NCBI RefSeq assembly: GCF_022026395.1
Contig: NZ_CP041767.1
Location: 2,264,501-2,328,500 of the forward strand
Source: Brevibacillus brevis
GTDB taxonomy: Bacteria > Bacillota > Bacilli > Brevibacillales > Brevibacillaceae
Length of the DNA stretch: 64,000 nucleotides
Direction of reading: 5' to 3'
Shown here: positions 7,152 to 16,597 of the stretch, one piece after another
Layout of the letters: every line of letters starts with the position of its first letter
Position numbering within the stretch: the stretch's first letter is position 1
Translations under genes and position numbers: made by a program
Notes under the pieces: generated by a model
The model's database searches: none
Seen by the model: the letters and a program-made list of their open reading frames with translations, nothing else
What the model was told of the DNA's origin: nothing

Positions 7152-8243
7152 GTGGAAAAGCGACGTAAGATGCCGCCAATGCCTACCGCACTCCCAAGGC
7201 GTCCTAAAGAAATGCCGAAACCGCCTTCTTCAGCTATGCCATTGCCCTCCCCATCGATGCCGTCACCTATGATGCCTTCTCCTGAAAAACCCAAGTCGGA
7301 AAGTCCGATCAATCCGAATCATTCTATCCCAGCGCGCCCAATGCCGCAAAAGCCGATTATGCCTGCTCCCAATTTGGCTAACCCGAACGTGCCAAACGTA
7401 ATGCCGCCAAATCGGATGCCAGCAAACCCAATGCCACCAAATAGTAAGCCGTCGAATCCAATGCCGCCAAATCTAATGCCACCGAACCGAATGCCGGCAA
7501 ACCCCATGCCTAACGCTTCACCGAATGTAAGGCCAAATGAGAGCCCAAACATAAGGCCAAATGTAAGACCCAATGTGCGGCCGAATGAAAGTCCAAACAT
7601 GAGACCAAACGTGCGACCAAATGAGAGTCCAAACATGCGGCCAAATGTAAGACCGAACGTAAGGCCAAACGAAAGTCCAAATATGCGGCCAAATGTTGGA
7701 CCGAATGTAAGGCCGAATGTAAGGCCGAATGTAAGGCCGAATGTAAGACCCAATGTGAGGCCGAATGAAAGTCCAAATATGATGCCAAATGTAAGACCGA
7801 ACATCAGACCGAACATCAGACCGAATATCAGACCGAATATCAGACCGAACATCAGACCGAATATCAGACCGAATATCAGACCGAACATCAGACCCAATAT
7901 AATCAGGCCGAATACGCGACCGAATGAGAACATAGGAAGGGAACTGGAGCTGTACCTGTTCAAATTCCAGTTCCATATGGATCGGATGGAATATTTCCGC
8001 CACAAATGCGAGGAGCATCGTGAAAATCGCCGCAAATACATGGATTACCGCAGACATTACAAGCATCATGAACGGAGAATGCATCATTATCATGACCGGT
8101 GCCAATTATGGAATGACGGTAGCAGTTCCTTTGGCCGAGGTTCATCATCTTCGGGTGGCAGTAGCTCCTCCTCCGGATACAATTATCAACATAGACGGGG
8201 TCATAGACGAGGGCGTGGGTGTGATTGCGGATGTTCATTTTGA
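7152..8243 (+). CDS. Pro/Asn/Arg tetrapeptide-repeat protein, probable spore surface or coat protein
   Basis: A 363-residue low-complexity protein with a GTG start (7152) preceded by AAAGGA at long spacing. Residues 1-120 are Met/Pro/Asn-rich. Residues about 123-258 are built on a four-residue unit P-N-x-R, with x being Val, Ile or Met, interrupted by PNESPNM segments. Residues 261-320 form a charged His/Arg/Tyr-rich helix-like segment ([20 protein letters not shown]), then a Ser/Gly-rich linker and a GCDCGCS ending. There is no signal peptide. Cys-rich ends with basic, low-complexity bodies are common in spore coat and exosporium proteins; this role is inferred. CATACCAT at 7105-7112 fits the -10 of a mother-cell sigma factor, but no matching -35 is evident. 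Confidence 0.65.
   Translation: MEKRRKMPPMPTALPRRPKEMPKPPSSAMPLPSPSMPSPMMPSPEKPKSESPINPNHSIPARPMPQKPIMPAPNLANPNVPNVMPPNRMPANPMPPNSKPSNPMPPNLMPPNRMPANPMPNASPNVRPNESPNIRPNVRPNVRPNESPNMRPNVRPNESPNMRPNVRPNVRPNESPNMRPNVGPNVRPNVRPNVRPNVRPNVRPNESPNMMPNVRPNIRPNIRPNIRPNIRPNIRPNIRPNIRPNIRPNIIRPNTRPNENIGRELELYLFKFQFHMDRMEYFRHKCEEHRENRRKYMDYRRHYKHHERRMHHYHDRCQLWNDGSSSFGRGSSSSGGSSSSSGYNYQHRRGHRRGRGCDCGCSF
7518..7925 (+). repeat. 12-bp tandem coding repeats
   Basis: The stretch encodes the P-N-x-R units. The cleanest part, about 7795-7900, is a run of near-identical 12-base units such as AACATCAGACCG and AATATCAGACCG. Copy-number change would keep the reading frame. Confidence 0.9.
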
Positions 8244-8292
8244 AGCGCATGAGGAAGGACGCCAGCTAATTAAGCGGCGTCCTTTTCCATAT

Positions 8293-9219
8293 TCATTTCG
8301 TAAATGCCTCAACAGCGACTCCTTTTTTCTTTAATTCGCGTCTTAAAGTAAGGAGGGCATCATCTTTGTTTTTACATTCCAATATGATGTCCACATTGTA
8401 ATTCGCGAGTGCACTGACAAAAGTTAGGAACGCCTCAGGGTCAATATTGTCTGCATGAGCGCGAAAGTCTTTTTCTGACTTTGGCGAGGACATGTGCATC
8501 TTCGGAGTGCGCTCTCCCCAGGTTTGAATAATCCTTGGAAGGTATTCCGTCCAATCTTCGCCTTCAGAATGGCAGTTGTGGTGGTGAATATCGAGCACCA
8601 TCGGCACACCGATCCGTTCGCACAGCTCCAGTACCTCGCGCATGGTAAAAGACATGTCATCGTTTTCCACGACTAAACGACGTTTGACGTTTTCAGGAAG
8701 CAGCTCGAAGTTGGATGCAAAACGGTCGAGAGAAGAGGCTTTATCTTCGTATACGCCTCCCACATGTGTCACCAAGACGGAATTATCGTCTAGCCCCAGT
8801 AAATCAAACACTTTTGCATGGTAGGAGAAATCGGCAATCGTCGATTCCAGCACAGAAGGCTTGTCGCTGTTCAATATGCTGTAATGGCCAGGATGAGCTG
8901 TCAAACGAATGCCATGATTGCGGATATAATTCCCTGCCTTTTGGAAGTCCCATGCGAATTCTTTTGCCCAATCCCATTCAGCTGCTACTGGATGGGTCGC
9001 CAGTGGAACAAATTCAGAAGGAAGTCGATACAAAAAGATCTGATTTTCTACATTATAAGCAAGCAAATCCATTAAATTGAAAAAGTTTGCCTGCATAACT
9101 TGCCGCAGCTTTTTTAACCGGGCTTGGGGATCTAATTTATTTACTTGGGCAACCGTCGTTTTTTTGTTTGGATTGTTTTTGGTCTTGACACTGATGCAGG
9201 CATAGCCCATACGGATCAA
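8293..9219 (-). CDS. uvsE: UV damage endonuclease UvsE (UVDE)
   Basis: A 308-residue TIM-barrel DNA repair enzyme that nicks 5' to UV photoproducts. Family blocks are present: MGYACISV at the start, LTAHPGHYSILNS, THVGGVYEDK, VVENDD, VLDIHHHNCH and PKMHMSSPKSEKDFRAH, which supply the His, Glu and Asp ligands of the metal cluster. The TTG at 9219 is chosen as start because AAAGGAGGGA lies eight bases upstream; the reading frame stays open further upstream but has no ribosome site. It is divergent from the GGDEF/EAL gene. In sporeformers the enzyme is often tied to spore UV resistance. Confidence 0.93.
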   Translation of the reverse strand: MIRMGYACISVKTKNNPNKKTTVAQVNKLDPQARLKKLRQVMQANFFNLMDLLAYNVENQIFLYRLPSEFVPLATHPVAAEWDWAKEFAWDFQKAGNYIRNHGIRLTAHPGHYSILNSDKPSVLESTIADFSYHAKVFDLLGLDDNSVLVTHVGGVYEDKASSLDRFASNFELLPENVKRRLVVENDDMSFTMREVLELCERIGVPMVLDIHHHNCHSEGEDWTEYLPRIIQTWGERTPKMHMSSPKSEKDFRAHADNIDPEAFLTFVSALANYNVDIILECKNKDDALLTLRRELKKKGVAVEAFTK

Positions 9220-9410
9220 AGATAATCTCCCTCCTTTGCAACAGCATTCCTTTGTAGTATCTCCAAAACGGGAACGTCGTCGGCTTCTTGCCAGGGAATT
9301 ATAAAACGGATAAGATGGGAGAATGTCACAGGTATGCCGATAAACTTTCCTTGAAAACGCCGGCGTTCCTTGTGAGTAGACTTCGGTAAAGGTTTTTGAA
9401 GGAGAATGCA

Positions 9411-11828
9411 ATGAATAGTCTTGACCAATCCTATAGTATGACTCTGGTTTTTCTCTCCTATTTTATTTCAGCAATGGTGTCATACACAGCATTAGATCTA
9501 GGCGCACGTCTCCATTATGCGAAAGGCAGGGGACGTGTGTTTTGGTTATGTGCTGGAGCCGTCTCCATGGGGCTTGGTATTTGGGCTATGCATTTTGTTG
9601 CCATGCTTGCCTTGCATCTGCCGATTGCTGTTCAGTATGATAACTTGATTGTATTTTTCTCGATTGTTTTGGCCGTGTTATCATCGGCGCTTACATTATG
9701 GATCGTGAGCGAGCAGTCCATGTCCAATACGAGGGTAGCAATAGGATCAGTTGCCATTGGAGCTGGTATCGCAGGAATGCATTATACAGGGATGGCAGCG
9801 ATGATGATGAACGCCATTATTCGATACGATTGGCTATGGTTTATCGTATCCATTTTCGTGGCCATCCTGGTTTCGATGGTTGCATTGATTCTTACGTTTC
9901 AATTGCGTTCGGTGGACCCAGTAAAAGGTCTCCGGCGTAAAATTTTTGCAGGGCTGTTGATGGGGGCAGCCATTACGGGTATGCATTACACTGGTATGTA
10001 CGCCACCACATTTATCGCGCATGAGTACATGACGATCGCAGCGATCTCGTATGATGATTCTGGGCTGATCGCTACGATGATTGGCATAGTCATCGTGTTG
10101 ATCCTGGTCGTGACCTTGGCTTCTGTATACGTGGACAAGCAATTCGCAGGGAAGACCTTGCGCGTGCTAGAAAGTGATCAACGCTATAAATCGCTATTTG
10201 AGCACAATTACGACGGGGTGATTTTTTACTCGATCGATGGTAGCCAAAGCGTTATGAATCCTGCGGCAATGCGATTGACAAAGGAGCAGAGCCTGCCTCT
10301 TAAAAAACTAATGACGATGTGTGCTTCTGCGGATGCAGAGCTCATATCGACACATTTTTCAAATGCAGTACATGGTGAGGCGCGCAGCTACGAGATTACC
10401 TTGACCACGAGAGAGGGGCTTCAGCTTCATCTGAACATGACCCATACCCCCGTATTTGTCGATCAGCAGATTACGGGTGTCTTTATGATTATGAGAGACA
10501 TTACCAATAAGAAGGAATACGAGGCAAAAATCAATTATCTCGCTTTTCATGATTCGTTGACGGGTTTGCCGAATCGCCGTTTTGTCGAGCAGAAACTGGA
10601 TCAGGTGATCATGGAGGCACAAAAAACGCACCAGCAAGTATATGTGTTGTTTTTGGATCTCGACCATTTCAAGCTGGTAAACGATTCCTTGGGGCATGAT
10701 TTTGGTGACCTGTTACTACAGGAAGCTTCCTTGCGTTTGCAGGAATGTGTGGGTGAAAAAGGAACGGTGAGCAGGCTTGGCGGAGACGAATTCATGGTGA
10801 TTCTTACAGATGTCACGGAAAGAGAAGTATCTTCTGTGGCGAATAAGATCAACCAGAGGATTGAACAGGCATTTTTTATCCATGGGCATGAGCTTTACAT
10901 AACAACGAGTATCGGGATTTCTCGCTATCCAGAGGATGGGCAAGACAGAAGTGTCTTGATGCGTAACGCAGATGCGGCGATGTATGCAGCCAAAGAAAAA
11001 GGGAAGAACAGCTTCCACCTGTACGTACAGAATCTGGAGCAAGCAGTGAATGACAAAATGAATATTCAAAATGAATTGAATCGCGCTTTGGCCAGACAAG
11101 AATTTTTATTGCATTACCAGCCACAGGTATGTGCGAAATCAGGCGCAATCGTTGGCGTAGAAGCGTTAATTCGTTGGGATCATCCTGAACGAGGCTTACT
11201 TTTGCCAGACCAGTTCATCTCGGTAGCAGAAGAAACAGGGTTAATTGTACCGATTGGAGAATGGGTGCTGCGGACGGCATGCAAGCAGAACAAGCAATGG
11301 CAAGAACAGGGACTCATACCACTTCGGGTAGCCGTCAATCTATCTGCACGTCAATTTCTCAAACAAGACTTTACCCAGATGGTCACTGAGATTCTGGACC
11401 AGACAGGACTGGCGCCAGATTACTTGGAGCTGGAAATCACAGAAAGCAGCATGATCGACGTCCAGCGCGCCACACAAGTACTTAAGGAACTGAAGCAATT
11501 AGGGGTGTGCGTTACGATTGACGATTTTGGAACGGGCTACAGCTCTCTCTACTATCTAAAAGAATTTCCGTTGAATCGTTTGAAAATAGATCGCTCATTT
11601 GTGCGTGACATGATCGAACAGCCTTCGAATCAGGCCATCGTGTCCACGATTATTTCCATGGCGCATCATTTACAACTGCGTGTGATTGCAGAAGGGGTCG
11701 AGACAAAAGAGGAGCTTGCGTTTTTGCAGGACCATCTGTGTGAGGAAGTGCAAGGCTATTTATTCAGCAGGCCGCTACCAAGTGAAGACGTAGCATTTTA
11801 TTTGCAAGCACAAAAAGGCGCTAGTTAA
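9411..11828 (+). CDS. MHYT-PAS-GGDEF-EAL c-di-GMP signalling protein
   Basis: An 805-residue membrane protein. Residues 1-245 hold the seven-helix MHYT sensor with three characteristic repeats (AMHFVAML, GMHYTGMAAM, GMHYTGMYA), whose His/Met are thought to bind copper. A PAS-like segment follows (250-365), then GGDEF with intact RLGGDEF near residue 457 and EAL with VGVEALIRW near 583 and DDFGTGYSS near 703. The usual RxxD inhibitory site before GGDEF is replaced (VGEKGTVSRLGGDEF), so product inhibition at that site is probably lost. The EAL residues look catalytic. The ATG at 9411 has AAGGAG seven bases before it. Confidence 0.93.
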   Translation: MNSLDQSYSMTLVFLSYFISAMVSYTALDLGARLHYAKGRGRVFWLCAGAVSMGLGIWAMHFVAMLALHLPIAVQYDNLIVFFSIVLAVLSSALTLWIVSEQSMSNTRVAIGSVAIGAGIAGMHYTGMAAMMMNAIIRYDWLWFIVSIFVAILVSMVALILTFQLRSVDPVKGLRRKIFAGLLMGAAITGMHYTGMYATTFIAHEYMTIAAISYDDSGLIATMIGIVIVLILVVTLASVYVDKQFAGKTLRVLESDQRYKSLFEHNYDGVIFYSIDGSQSVMNPAAMRLTKEQSLPLKKLMTMCASADAELISTHFSNAVHGEARSYEITLTTREGLQLHLNMTHTPVFVDQQITGVFMIMRDITNKKEYEAKINYLAFHDSLTGLPNRRFVEQKLDQVIMEAQKTHQQVYVLFLDLDHFKLVNDSLGHDFGDLLLQEASLRLQECVGEKGTVSRLGGDEFMVILTDVTEREVSSVANKINQRIEQAFFIHGHELYITTSIGISRYPEDGQDRSVLMRNADAAMYAAKEKGKNSFHLYVQNLEQAVNDKMNIQNELNRALARQEFLLHYQPQVCAKSGAIVGVEALIRWDHPERGLLLPDQFISVAEETGLIVPIGEWVLRTACKQNKQWQEQGLIPLRVAVNLSARQFLKQDFTQMVTEILDQTGLAPDYLELEITESSMIDVQRATQVLKELKQLGVCVTIDDFGTGYSSLYYLKEFPLNRLKIDRSFVRDMIEQPSNQAIVSTIISMAHHLQLRVIAEGVETKEELAFLQDHLCEEVQGYLFSRPLPSEDVAFYLQAQKGAS

Positions 11829-11829
11829 A

Positions 11830-11866
11830 CAAGAGGAGCAGCTCTCATGAGTTGCTCTTTTGTTTT
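11830..11866 (+). terminator. Intrinsic terminator
   Basis: AAGAGGAGCAGCTC pairs imperfectly with GAGTTGCTCTTTT around a short loop, followed by TTTTGTTTTG. Confidence 0.7.
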
Positions 11867-11973
11867 GCATCTGCTAGCCAAATGAGATGGTATAGCTGTC
11901 AAAATGGCACGTAAAATGTACTATTCCTGCTAACTTGTCAAGGAATTGCATGAGGGACGAAAGGAGGGAGAGA

Positions 11974-12117
11974 ATGCTGGCTCTAGGTGTCATCTTATTG
12001 CTGTTTACCATTGGAGTTGCGATTGCCATTGGGTATCGGGCAAACGAAAGCGTCCGGCAATTTGATGAAAGCGCGCATGAGAGCTTTATCGGTTCCCAAG
12101 CAGAGAGGGAGGGATAA
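11974..12117 (+). CDS. 47-residue single-pass membrane protein upstream of APC permease
   Basis: The short reading frame begins MLALGVILLLFTIGVAIAIG, a single transmembrane helix, followed by a soluble tail rich in Glu and Ser (YRANESVRQFDESAHESF). It has a very good AAAGGAGGGAGAGA ribosome site before the ATG at 11974. It ends five bases before the permease start, and the permease's GGGAGGG site lies within its last codons, so translation of the two is coupled. A small accessory or stabilising subunit of the transporter is the simplest idea. I do not recognise a named family. Confidence 0.65.
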   Translation: MLALGVILLLFTIGVAIAIGYRANESVRQFDESAHESFIGSQAEREG

Positions 12118-12121
12118 CGAA

Positions 12122-13654
12122 ATGCAGCAGGAAAAAGAACAGCAATTGCTCGAGGACAAGAGAGACCTGAACAAGTTTGGTTATGCGCAGGAATTACTGA
12201 GGGATATGGGTGGCTTTTCGAACTTTGCGATCTCATTTTCGATTATCTCTATTTTGACTGGTGCAGTTTCCTTGTACGGGCATGGTTTACTGTATGGCGG
12301 TTCTGGCATGATGGGCTTCGGATGGACCTTGGTTGCGTTATTCGTCATCTTGATTGCAGCATCGATGTCTGAACTCGCATCTGCGATCCCTACAGCCGGA
12401 GCGTTGTATCACTGGGCAGCTATTTTAGGTAGCAAACGGTGGGGCTGGTACACAGCGTGGATCAATCTCATCGGCCAAATCGGGATTGTCGCGGGCATTG
12501 ACTATTCGTTCTCTTTGTTCGCGGACCCGCTGCTCGCGAGTGCATTTGGTTATACCTCAACAGAAACGACCACATTAATTCTATTCGGGATTACACTCCT
12601 TTTACACGGTACGTTTAACCACATTGGAATTCGACTCGTTGCCCGGTTAAATGACTTCTCCGCTTGGTACCATATTGGCGTCGTCGTCATACTCGTCGGA
12701 AGCCTCGTCTTTTTCTCCCGTCATGATTTGCAACCGCTTGATTACCTCTTTCAAGTCGGTCAAACCTTTTCAGAAAAACCGTACGTGATTGCTTTTTTAA
12801 TTGGGTTGTTACAGGCGCAGTGGACGTTTACTGGCTATGATGCATCGGCGCATACGATTGAAGAAACAATTAACCCCCGCGTTCGTGCTGCTTGGGGGAT
12901 TTATACGTCTGTGGCCTTTTCCTTTATTTTTGGATTTATCATGCTTGCATTTGTCACCTTATCTATCAAAAACGCAGCGGCTGCGAGTGAAGCGGAAAAT
13001 GCATTTATTTATGTGATTAGCGAGGCATTAGGCGGCGCATTTGGTTCGGTGGTGCTGTGGCTGGTTACCTTTGCGATGTGGTTTTGTGGCTTGGCGTCGA
13101 TTACTTCCTTTTCGCGAATGTTGTATGCGTTTTCACGTGATAAAGGAATGCCGTGGAGCCATCAGTGGGCAGAAATTTCGACCAAATACAGAACGCCGGC
13201 AAAAGCAATTTGGCTGGTTATCATTCTTTCCTTTGCGCTTGCCTTGTTCGATTACATCGTGAAAAGCATCAATCCGAACACGTCGTATACCACCTTGGCA
13301 TTTCTTACAGCGGTAAGTGTCGTTGGGTTATATGTCGCTTACGGGATTCCGTTGTACCTCAAGCTCCGGGCGGAATCGAGAGGACTTTTTCAGCGGAAGC
13401 ATTACGGTCCCTGGCATCTGGGGAACTGGAGTAAACCCATTAATGTGTTGAGCTTGATTTGGATCGTCTTCATCTCGATTATGATGGTGATTCCACCCAA
13501 TCAGACAGCGGGGTATGCCTTGATAGTTATGTTTTTAGTGCTTCTCATCATGGATTTGGCTTATTACCGGAAGCATTTCAGGGGCCCGCAAGCTGCGCTG
13601 GGCAATTCGGAGGAAGACATTAAACGTCAGGAAGCAAAATTTCGGGACTCCTAA
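12122..13654 (+). CDS. APC superfamily amino acid permease
   Basis: A 510-residue integral membrane protein of about 12 helices. MGGFSNFAISFSIISILTG and the consensus ASAIPTAGALYHWAA block mark the amino acid-polyamine-organocation superfamily, closest in pattern to the amino acid/choline transporter (ACT) branch that includes GABA and choline permeases. Substrate is not certain. The ATG at 12122 is chosen by the GGGAGGG site inside the upstream small gene; the frame is open further upstream but overlaps that gene. A terminator follows. Confidence 0.9.
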   Translation: MQQEKEQQLLEDKRDLNKFGYAQELLRDMGGFSNFAISFSIISILTGAVSLYGHGLLYGGSGMMGFGWTLVALFVILIAASMSELASAIPTAGALYHWAAILGSKRWGWYTAWINLIGQIGIVAGIDYSFSLFADPLLASAFGYTSTETTTLILFGITLLLHGTFNHIGIRLVARLNDFSAWYHIGVVVILVGSLVFFSRHDLQPLDYLFQVGQTFSEKPYVIAFLIGLLQAQWTFTGYDASAHTIEETINPRVRAAWGIYTSVAFSFIFGFIMLAFVTLSIKNAAAASEAENAFIYVISEALGGAFGSVVLWLVTFAMWFCGLASITSFSRMLYAFSRDKGMPWSHQWAEISTKYRTPAKAIWLVIILSFALALFDYIVKSINPNTSYTTLAFLTAVSVVGLYVAYGIPLYLKLRAESRGLFQRKHYGPWHLGNWSKPINVLSLIWIVFISIMMVIPPNQTAGYALIVMFLVLLIMDLAYYRKHFRGPQAALGNSEEDIKRQEAKFRDS

Positions 13655-13687
13655 TAGAAAAGAATTTCCGGTGCACGGAATGCGAAG

Positions 13688-13727
13688 AGCCTCCCTTATG
13701 TCAGTAATGGCATAGGGGCTTTTTTTC
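13688..13727 (+). terminator. Intrinsic terminator
   Basis: AGCCTCCCTTATG pairs with CATAGGGGCT and runs into seven T. Confidence 0.75.
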
Positions 13728-14036
13728 GCGAAGAACGGTTTTGCATAACGAATAAGGGCAATTTTCGAATTGCTTTCAAAAAAGCTCCCAATTTAGCAGT
13801 ATAAATGTTTTTATGGTTCCAAATAGTATATTTTACATGGACATTGTCGATGGAAAATTCTAAAATAACAAATAAATAGACAGCAACAGATGTAGATTCG
13901 ACAACTTTGTCCTTGTGGAATGGACATTTGTTATTTTCATCGTTCCGTGATAGAATTCACAAAACGATATTTTTTTTAGTTAAACTTAACTGACTCGGAA
14001 AATGTTGAGGAAGAAAGCAAAAAAAGGAGTGATTGT
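13728..14036 (+). promoter_or_regulatory. 309-bp AT-rich regulatory gap before the M20 operon
   Basis: No gene is supported here. The stretch is AT-rich and contains a short dyad AGTTAAACTTAACT at 13978-13991 and partial matches to the CodY half-site (AATTTTC near 13761; GAAAATT near 13853). A -35/-10 pair could not be chosen confidently. It presumably carries the promoter of the downstream three-gene cluster. Confidence 0.4.
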
Positions 14037-15212
14037 GTGAGTTTGGAAACGAAGAAATGGGCGGATGAGGTAGCTGAGCAGGTAATTTCATGGCGACGAT
14101 ATCTCCATCAGCATCCAGAATTGTCGTTTGAAGAGGAGAAGACGTCCCAATTTATTTACGAAACGTTGCAATCTTTCGGGAATTTAGAGCTTTCGCGGCC
14201 AACCAAAACGAGTGTGGTCGCTCGACTGATCGGATCACAGCCAGGAAAAGTTCTTGGCATTCGCGCTGACATTGATGCTCTCCCTATCCATGAAGAAAAT
14301 GATGTGCCATATGCATCAGGCAAAGCTGGTGTGATGCACGCGTGCGGACATGACGGCCATACAGCAATGCTGTTGGGAGCCGCAAAAATTTTGTCCCAGT
14401 ACAAGGATCAAATAAAAGGTGAGGTTCGTTTCTTCTTCCAGCATGCCGAGGAGTTGCCGCCGGGTGGGGCTGCTGAAATCGTAAGAGCTGGTGCAGCGGA
14501 CGGTCTGGATTCGATTATCGGCATTCATTTGGCATCATACATGCCTGTCGGGAAATTTGGTGTTCTTTACGGGGCACTTACTTCATCGACAGATCGCTTT
14601 GATATCAAGATTCAAGGAAAAGGCGGGCACTCCTCGCAACCGGAAGCATCTGTTGACCCGATCGTCATTGGGGCACAGGTTATTACTGGCCTACAACAAA
14701 TTGTATCCCGCAATGTGAGTGCGTTGGACAAGGTCGTTATTTCGGTGACGATGCTGAATGCTGGGACTGCTTATAACATCATTCCAGATTCGATGACACT
14801 GACGGGCTCCACACGCTGCTTCGATGCGGAGATTCGCAAAAATATACCGATGTGGATTGAACGAATTGTCAAAGGAATTACGGAAGCGCATGGCGCAAGT
14901 TATGAATTCACGTTCTCACATGGCTACACGTCCGTTGTCAACGACAAGCAGGTGACGAAGCTGATGGAGGATACCATCCGCGAGCGTTGGGGAGAAGAAG
15001 AGATTATTTACATTGATCCTTTGATGCCGGGTGAAGATTTCTCTGAGTATTTGAAAAAAGCTCCGGGCTGTTTTATTCAATTGGGTGCTGGCAATCCGGA
15101 CAAGGGCTTTACGTATCCGCATCACCATCCACGCTTTGATTTTGATGAGGATGCAATGGTACGCGGTGTGGAGTTGTTTGTTCGGGCAGCTCAAAAAGTC
15201 GTCATGGAGTAG
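14037..15212 (+). CDS. M20 family amidohydrolase (N-acyl amino acid hydrolase type)
   Basis: A 391-residue zinc hydrolase. Metal-binding motifs are clear: HACGHDGHTAMLLGAAKIL, then FFQHAEELPPGGA, and the last ligand near HHHPRFDFDEDA. The dimerisation lid begins around residue 185. This subgroup removes N-acyl or aromatic acyl groups from amino acids or cleaves similar amides; the exact substrate is unknown. The GTG at 14037 follows AAAAGGAGT. It is followed after 27 bp by two membrane genes, an arrangement that suggests uptake of the substrate or export of the product. Confidence 0.88.
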   Translation: MSLETKKWADEVAEQVISWRRYLHQHPELSFEEEKTSQFIYETLQSFGNLELSRPTKTSVVARLIGSQPGKVLGIRADIDALPIHEENDVPYASGKAGVMHACGHDGHTAMLLGAAKILSQYKDQIKGEVRFFFQHAEELPPGGAAEIVRAGAADGLDSIIGIHLASYMPVGKFGVLYGALTSSTDRFDIKIQGKGGHSSQPEASVDPIVIGAQVITGLQQIVSRNVSALDKVVISVTMLNAGTAYNIIPDSMTLTGSTRCFDAEIRKNIPMWIERIVKGITEAHGASYEFTFSHGYTSVVNDKQVTKLMEDTIRERWGEEEIIYIDPLMPGEDFSEYLKKAPGCFIQLGAGNPDKGFTYPHHHPRFDFDEDAMVRGVELFVRAAQKVVME

Positions 15213-15239
15213 AGCGAGATAGAATGAGGGGGATGTCGT

Positions 15240-16070
15240 ATGGCAGAGGCACGCGTCAATGAGTACAAGCTGCATTTTCTCGTACTGATTCTCGTCGCAT
15301 TGACAGAATTTATCGGGACAAAAAAAATCAGTATTGGCATCGGGGTTATCGCTCTGTTTCCGATGCTTTACGCGCTCGTTTTAGGCGGGGCAATTAGTTG
15401 GCCCAAGTTCAAATTATTGAGTGAAAAAGAAATGAACGTCGCAGCCAATATTTTGGGCGTTTCGTTTTTAATCTTTATTGCGAAGCTGGGAGCCAATATC
15501 GGTCCTGAGCTGCCTAAGCTACTCGGCTCTGGTGTATCCTTGATTGTTCAAGAAATGGGACACATTGTAGGGACAATCGCGCTTGGTCTGCCAATCGCAT
15601 TGTGGCTGGGTCTGAAGCGCGAAGCAATTGGGGCGACTTATTCTCTCGACCGCGAACCAAACTTGGCGATTATTGTAGATAAGTTTGGAGCAAACTCTGC
15701 CGAAGCTCGCGGCGCGCTGGGCGTATATATTTGCGGAACTTTGTTTGGTGCCATTTATATGTCGATTCTTGCAAGTATTTTAGGAAGCAGCGGGTTGTTT
15801 CACCCGATTTCTCTGGCGATGGGAGCAGCAGTTGGTTCCGGTAGTATGATGGCTGCAGCAACAGGTTCATTGGCTGTTATTTTCCCGGAAGCGCAAAAAG
15901 ACATTGCCTTTTATTCCGGAGCGGCAAACTTGATGATGAGTATCGTCGGAACGTACGTATGTATCTTCTTCTCCTTGCCGGTTACACAAAAGCTGTACGC
16001 ATGGCTTGAGCCAATCATTGGACGCAAAGGCGCTTCTTCTGAAGCAGAAGGGGGGAGAAAAAGCGCATGA
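15240..16070 (+). CDS. DUF3100 membrane protein, putative transporter subunit
   Basis: A 276-residue protein with about eight hydrophobic helices, matching the DUF3100 type as I remember it (FIGTKKISIGIGVIALFPML at the start; MGAAVGSGSMMAAATGSLAV late). The glycine- and serine-rich loops between helices look like substrate or ion paths. Its function is not established in the literature known to me. The last four bases overlap the start of the next membrane gene, and the M20 hydrolase lies just upstream, so a transport role in the same pathway is inferred. Confidence 0.75.
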   Translation: MAEARVNEYKLHFLVLILVALTEFIGTKKISIGIGVIALFPMLYALVLGGAISWPKFKLLSEKEMNVAANILGVSFLIFIAKLGANIGPELPKLLGSGVSLIVQEMGHIVGTIALGLPIALWLGLKREAIGATYSLDREPNLAIIVDKFGANSAEARGALGVYICGTLFGAIYMSILASILGSSGLFHPISLAMGAAVGSGSMMAAATGSLAVIFPEAQKDIAFYSGAANLMMSIVGTYVCIFFSLPVTQKLYAWLEPIIGRKGASSEAEGGRKSA

Positions 16071-16504
16071 ATCAAATCTTGACGATTTTTATCATTGGCT
16101 TCATTGCTCTTATCGGTAACTGGATCGGTTATAAAGTACCATTCATGGAATCTTTGCCAGGTATTTTGCTCTTGGCGGTCATTACGTTGATCGGAATGGG
16201 CTTTACTCGCATTCTGCCGTTCAAATCCCCCGTCATTGTTTGGATTTCTTTGTTTGCGATGCTTGCGACATCCCCGTTTTTTCCTGGGAATGAATATACG
16301 GCTGCTGCGATTGCCAAGATCAATCTGCTCGCACTGGCCACTCCGATTCTCGCCTATGCGGGTCTGTCTCTTGGAAAAGACGTTCATCTATTCAAACAGC
16401 TTAGCTGGCGTATCGTAGTGGTGTCTCTCGTCGTCTTTACCGGCACGTTCCTATTCGCTACGTTGTTTGCGGAGATTGTATTCAAGATTCAAGGCAAATT
16501 TTAA
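16067..16504 (+). CDS. Small membrane partner of the DUF3100 protein
   Basis: A 145-residue hydrophobic protein with four or five predicted helices, for example ILTIFIIGFIALIGNWIGYK and IVVVSLVVFTGTFLFATLFA. The ATG overlaps the stop of the DUF3100 gene (ATGA), so the two are translated together and probably form one complex. Together the pair has about twelve helices, the size of a single-chain carrier. No enzymatic motif is visible. Confidence 0.7.
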   Translation: MNQILTIFIIGFIALIGNWIGYKVPFMESLPGILLLAVITLIGMGFTRILPFKSPVIVWISLFAMLATSPFFPGNEYTAAAIAKINLLALATPILAYAGLSLGKDVHLFKQLSWRIVVVSLVVFTGTFLFATLFAEIVFKIQGKF

Positions 16505-16526
16505 CGAAACTGTTTTTGTGTTAGGG

Positions 16527-16561
16527 CCTCCGTGTGCTTCCATATGCCATGGAGGTTCTTT
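16527..16561 (+). terminator. Weak intrinsic terminator
   Basis: CCTCCGTG (16527-16534) pairs with CATGGAGG (16548-16555) allowing one wobble, followed by TTCTTTG. Confidence 0.45.
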
Positions 16562-16597
16562 GCACATACAACTGTTAAATTTAGGAGTGGAGAGAGT

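Noticed and set aside
7518-7925. Regular repeat considered as a CRISPR array
   Set aside because: Units are 12 bp with no unique spacers, and they keep a coding frame throughout.
7319-8041. Long minus-strand frame rich in FGLxFGL repeats
   Set aside because: It is the mirror of the P-N-x-R coding repeats, has no ribosome site, and its repeat follows automatically from the 12-bp unit.
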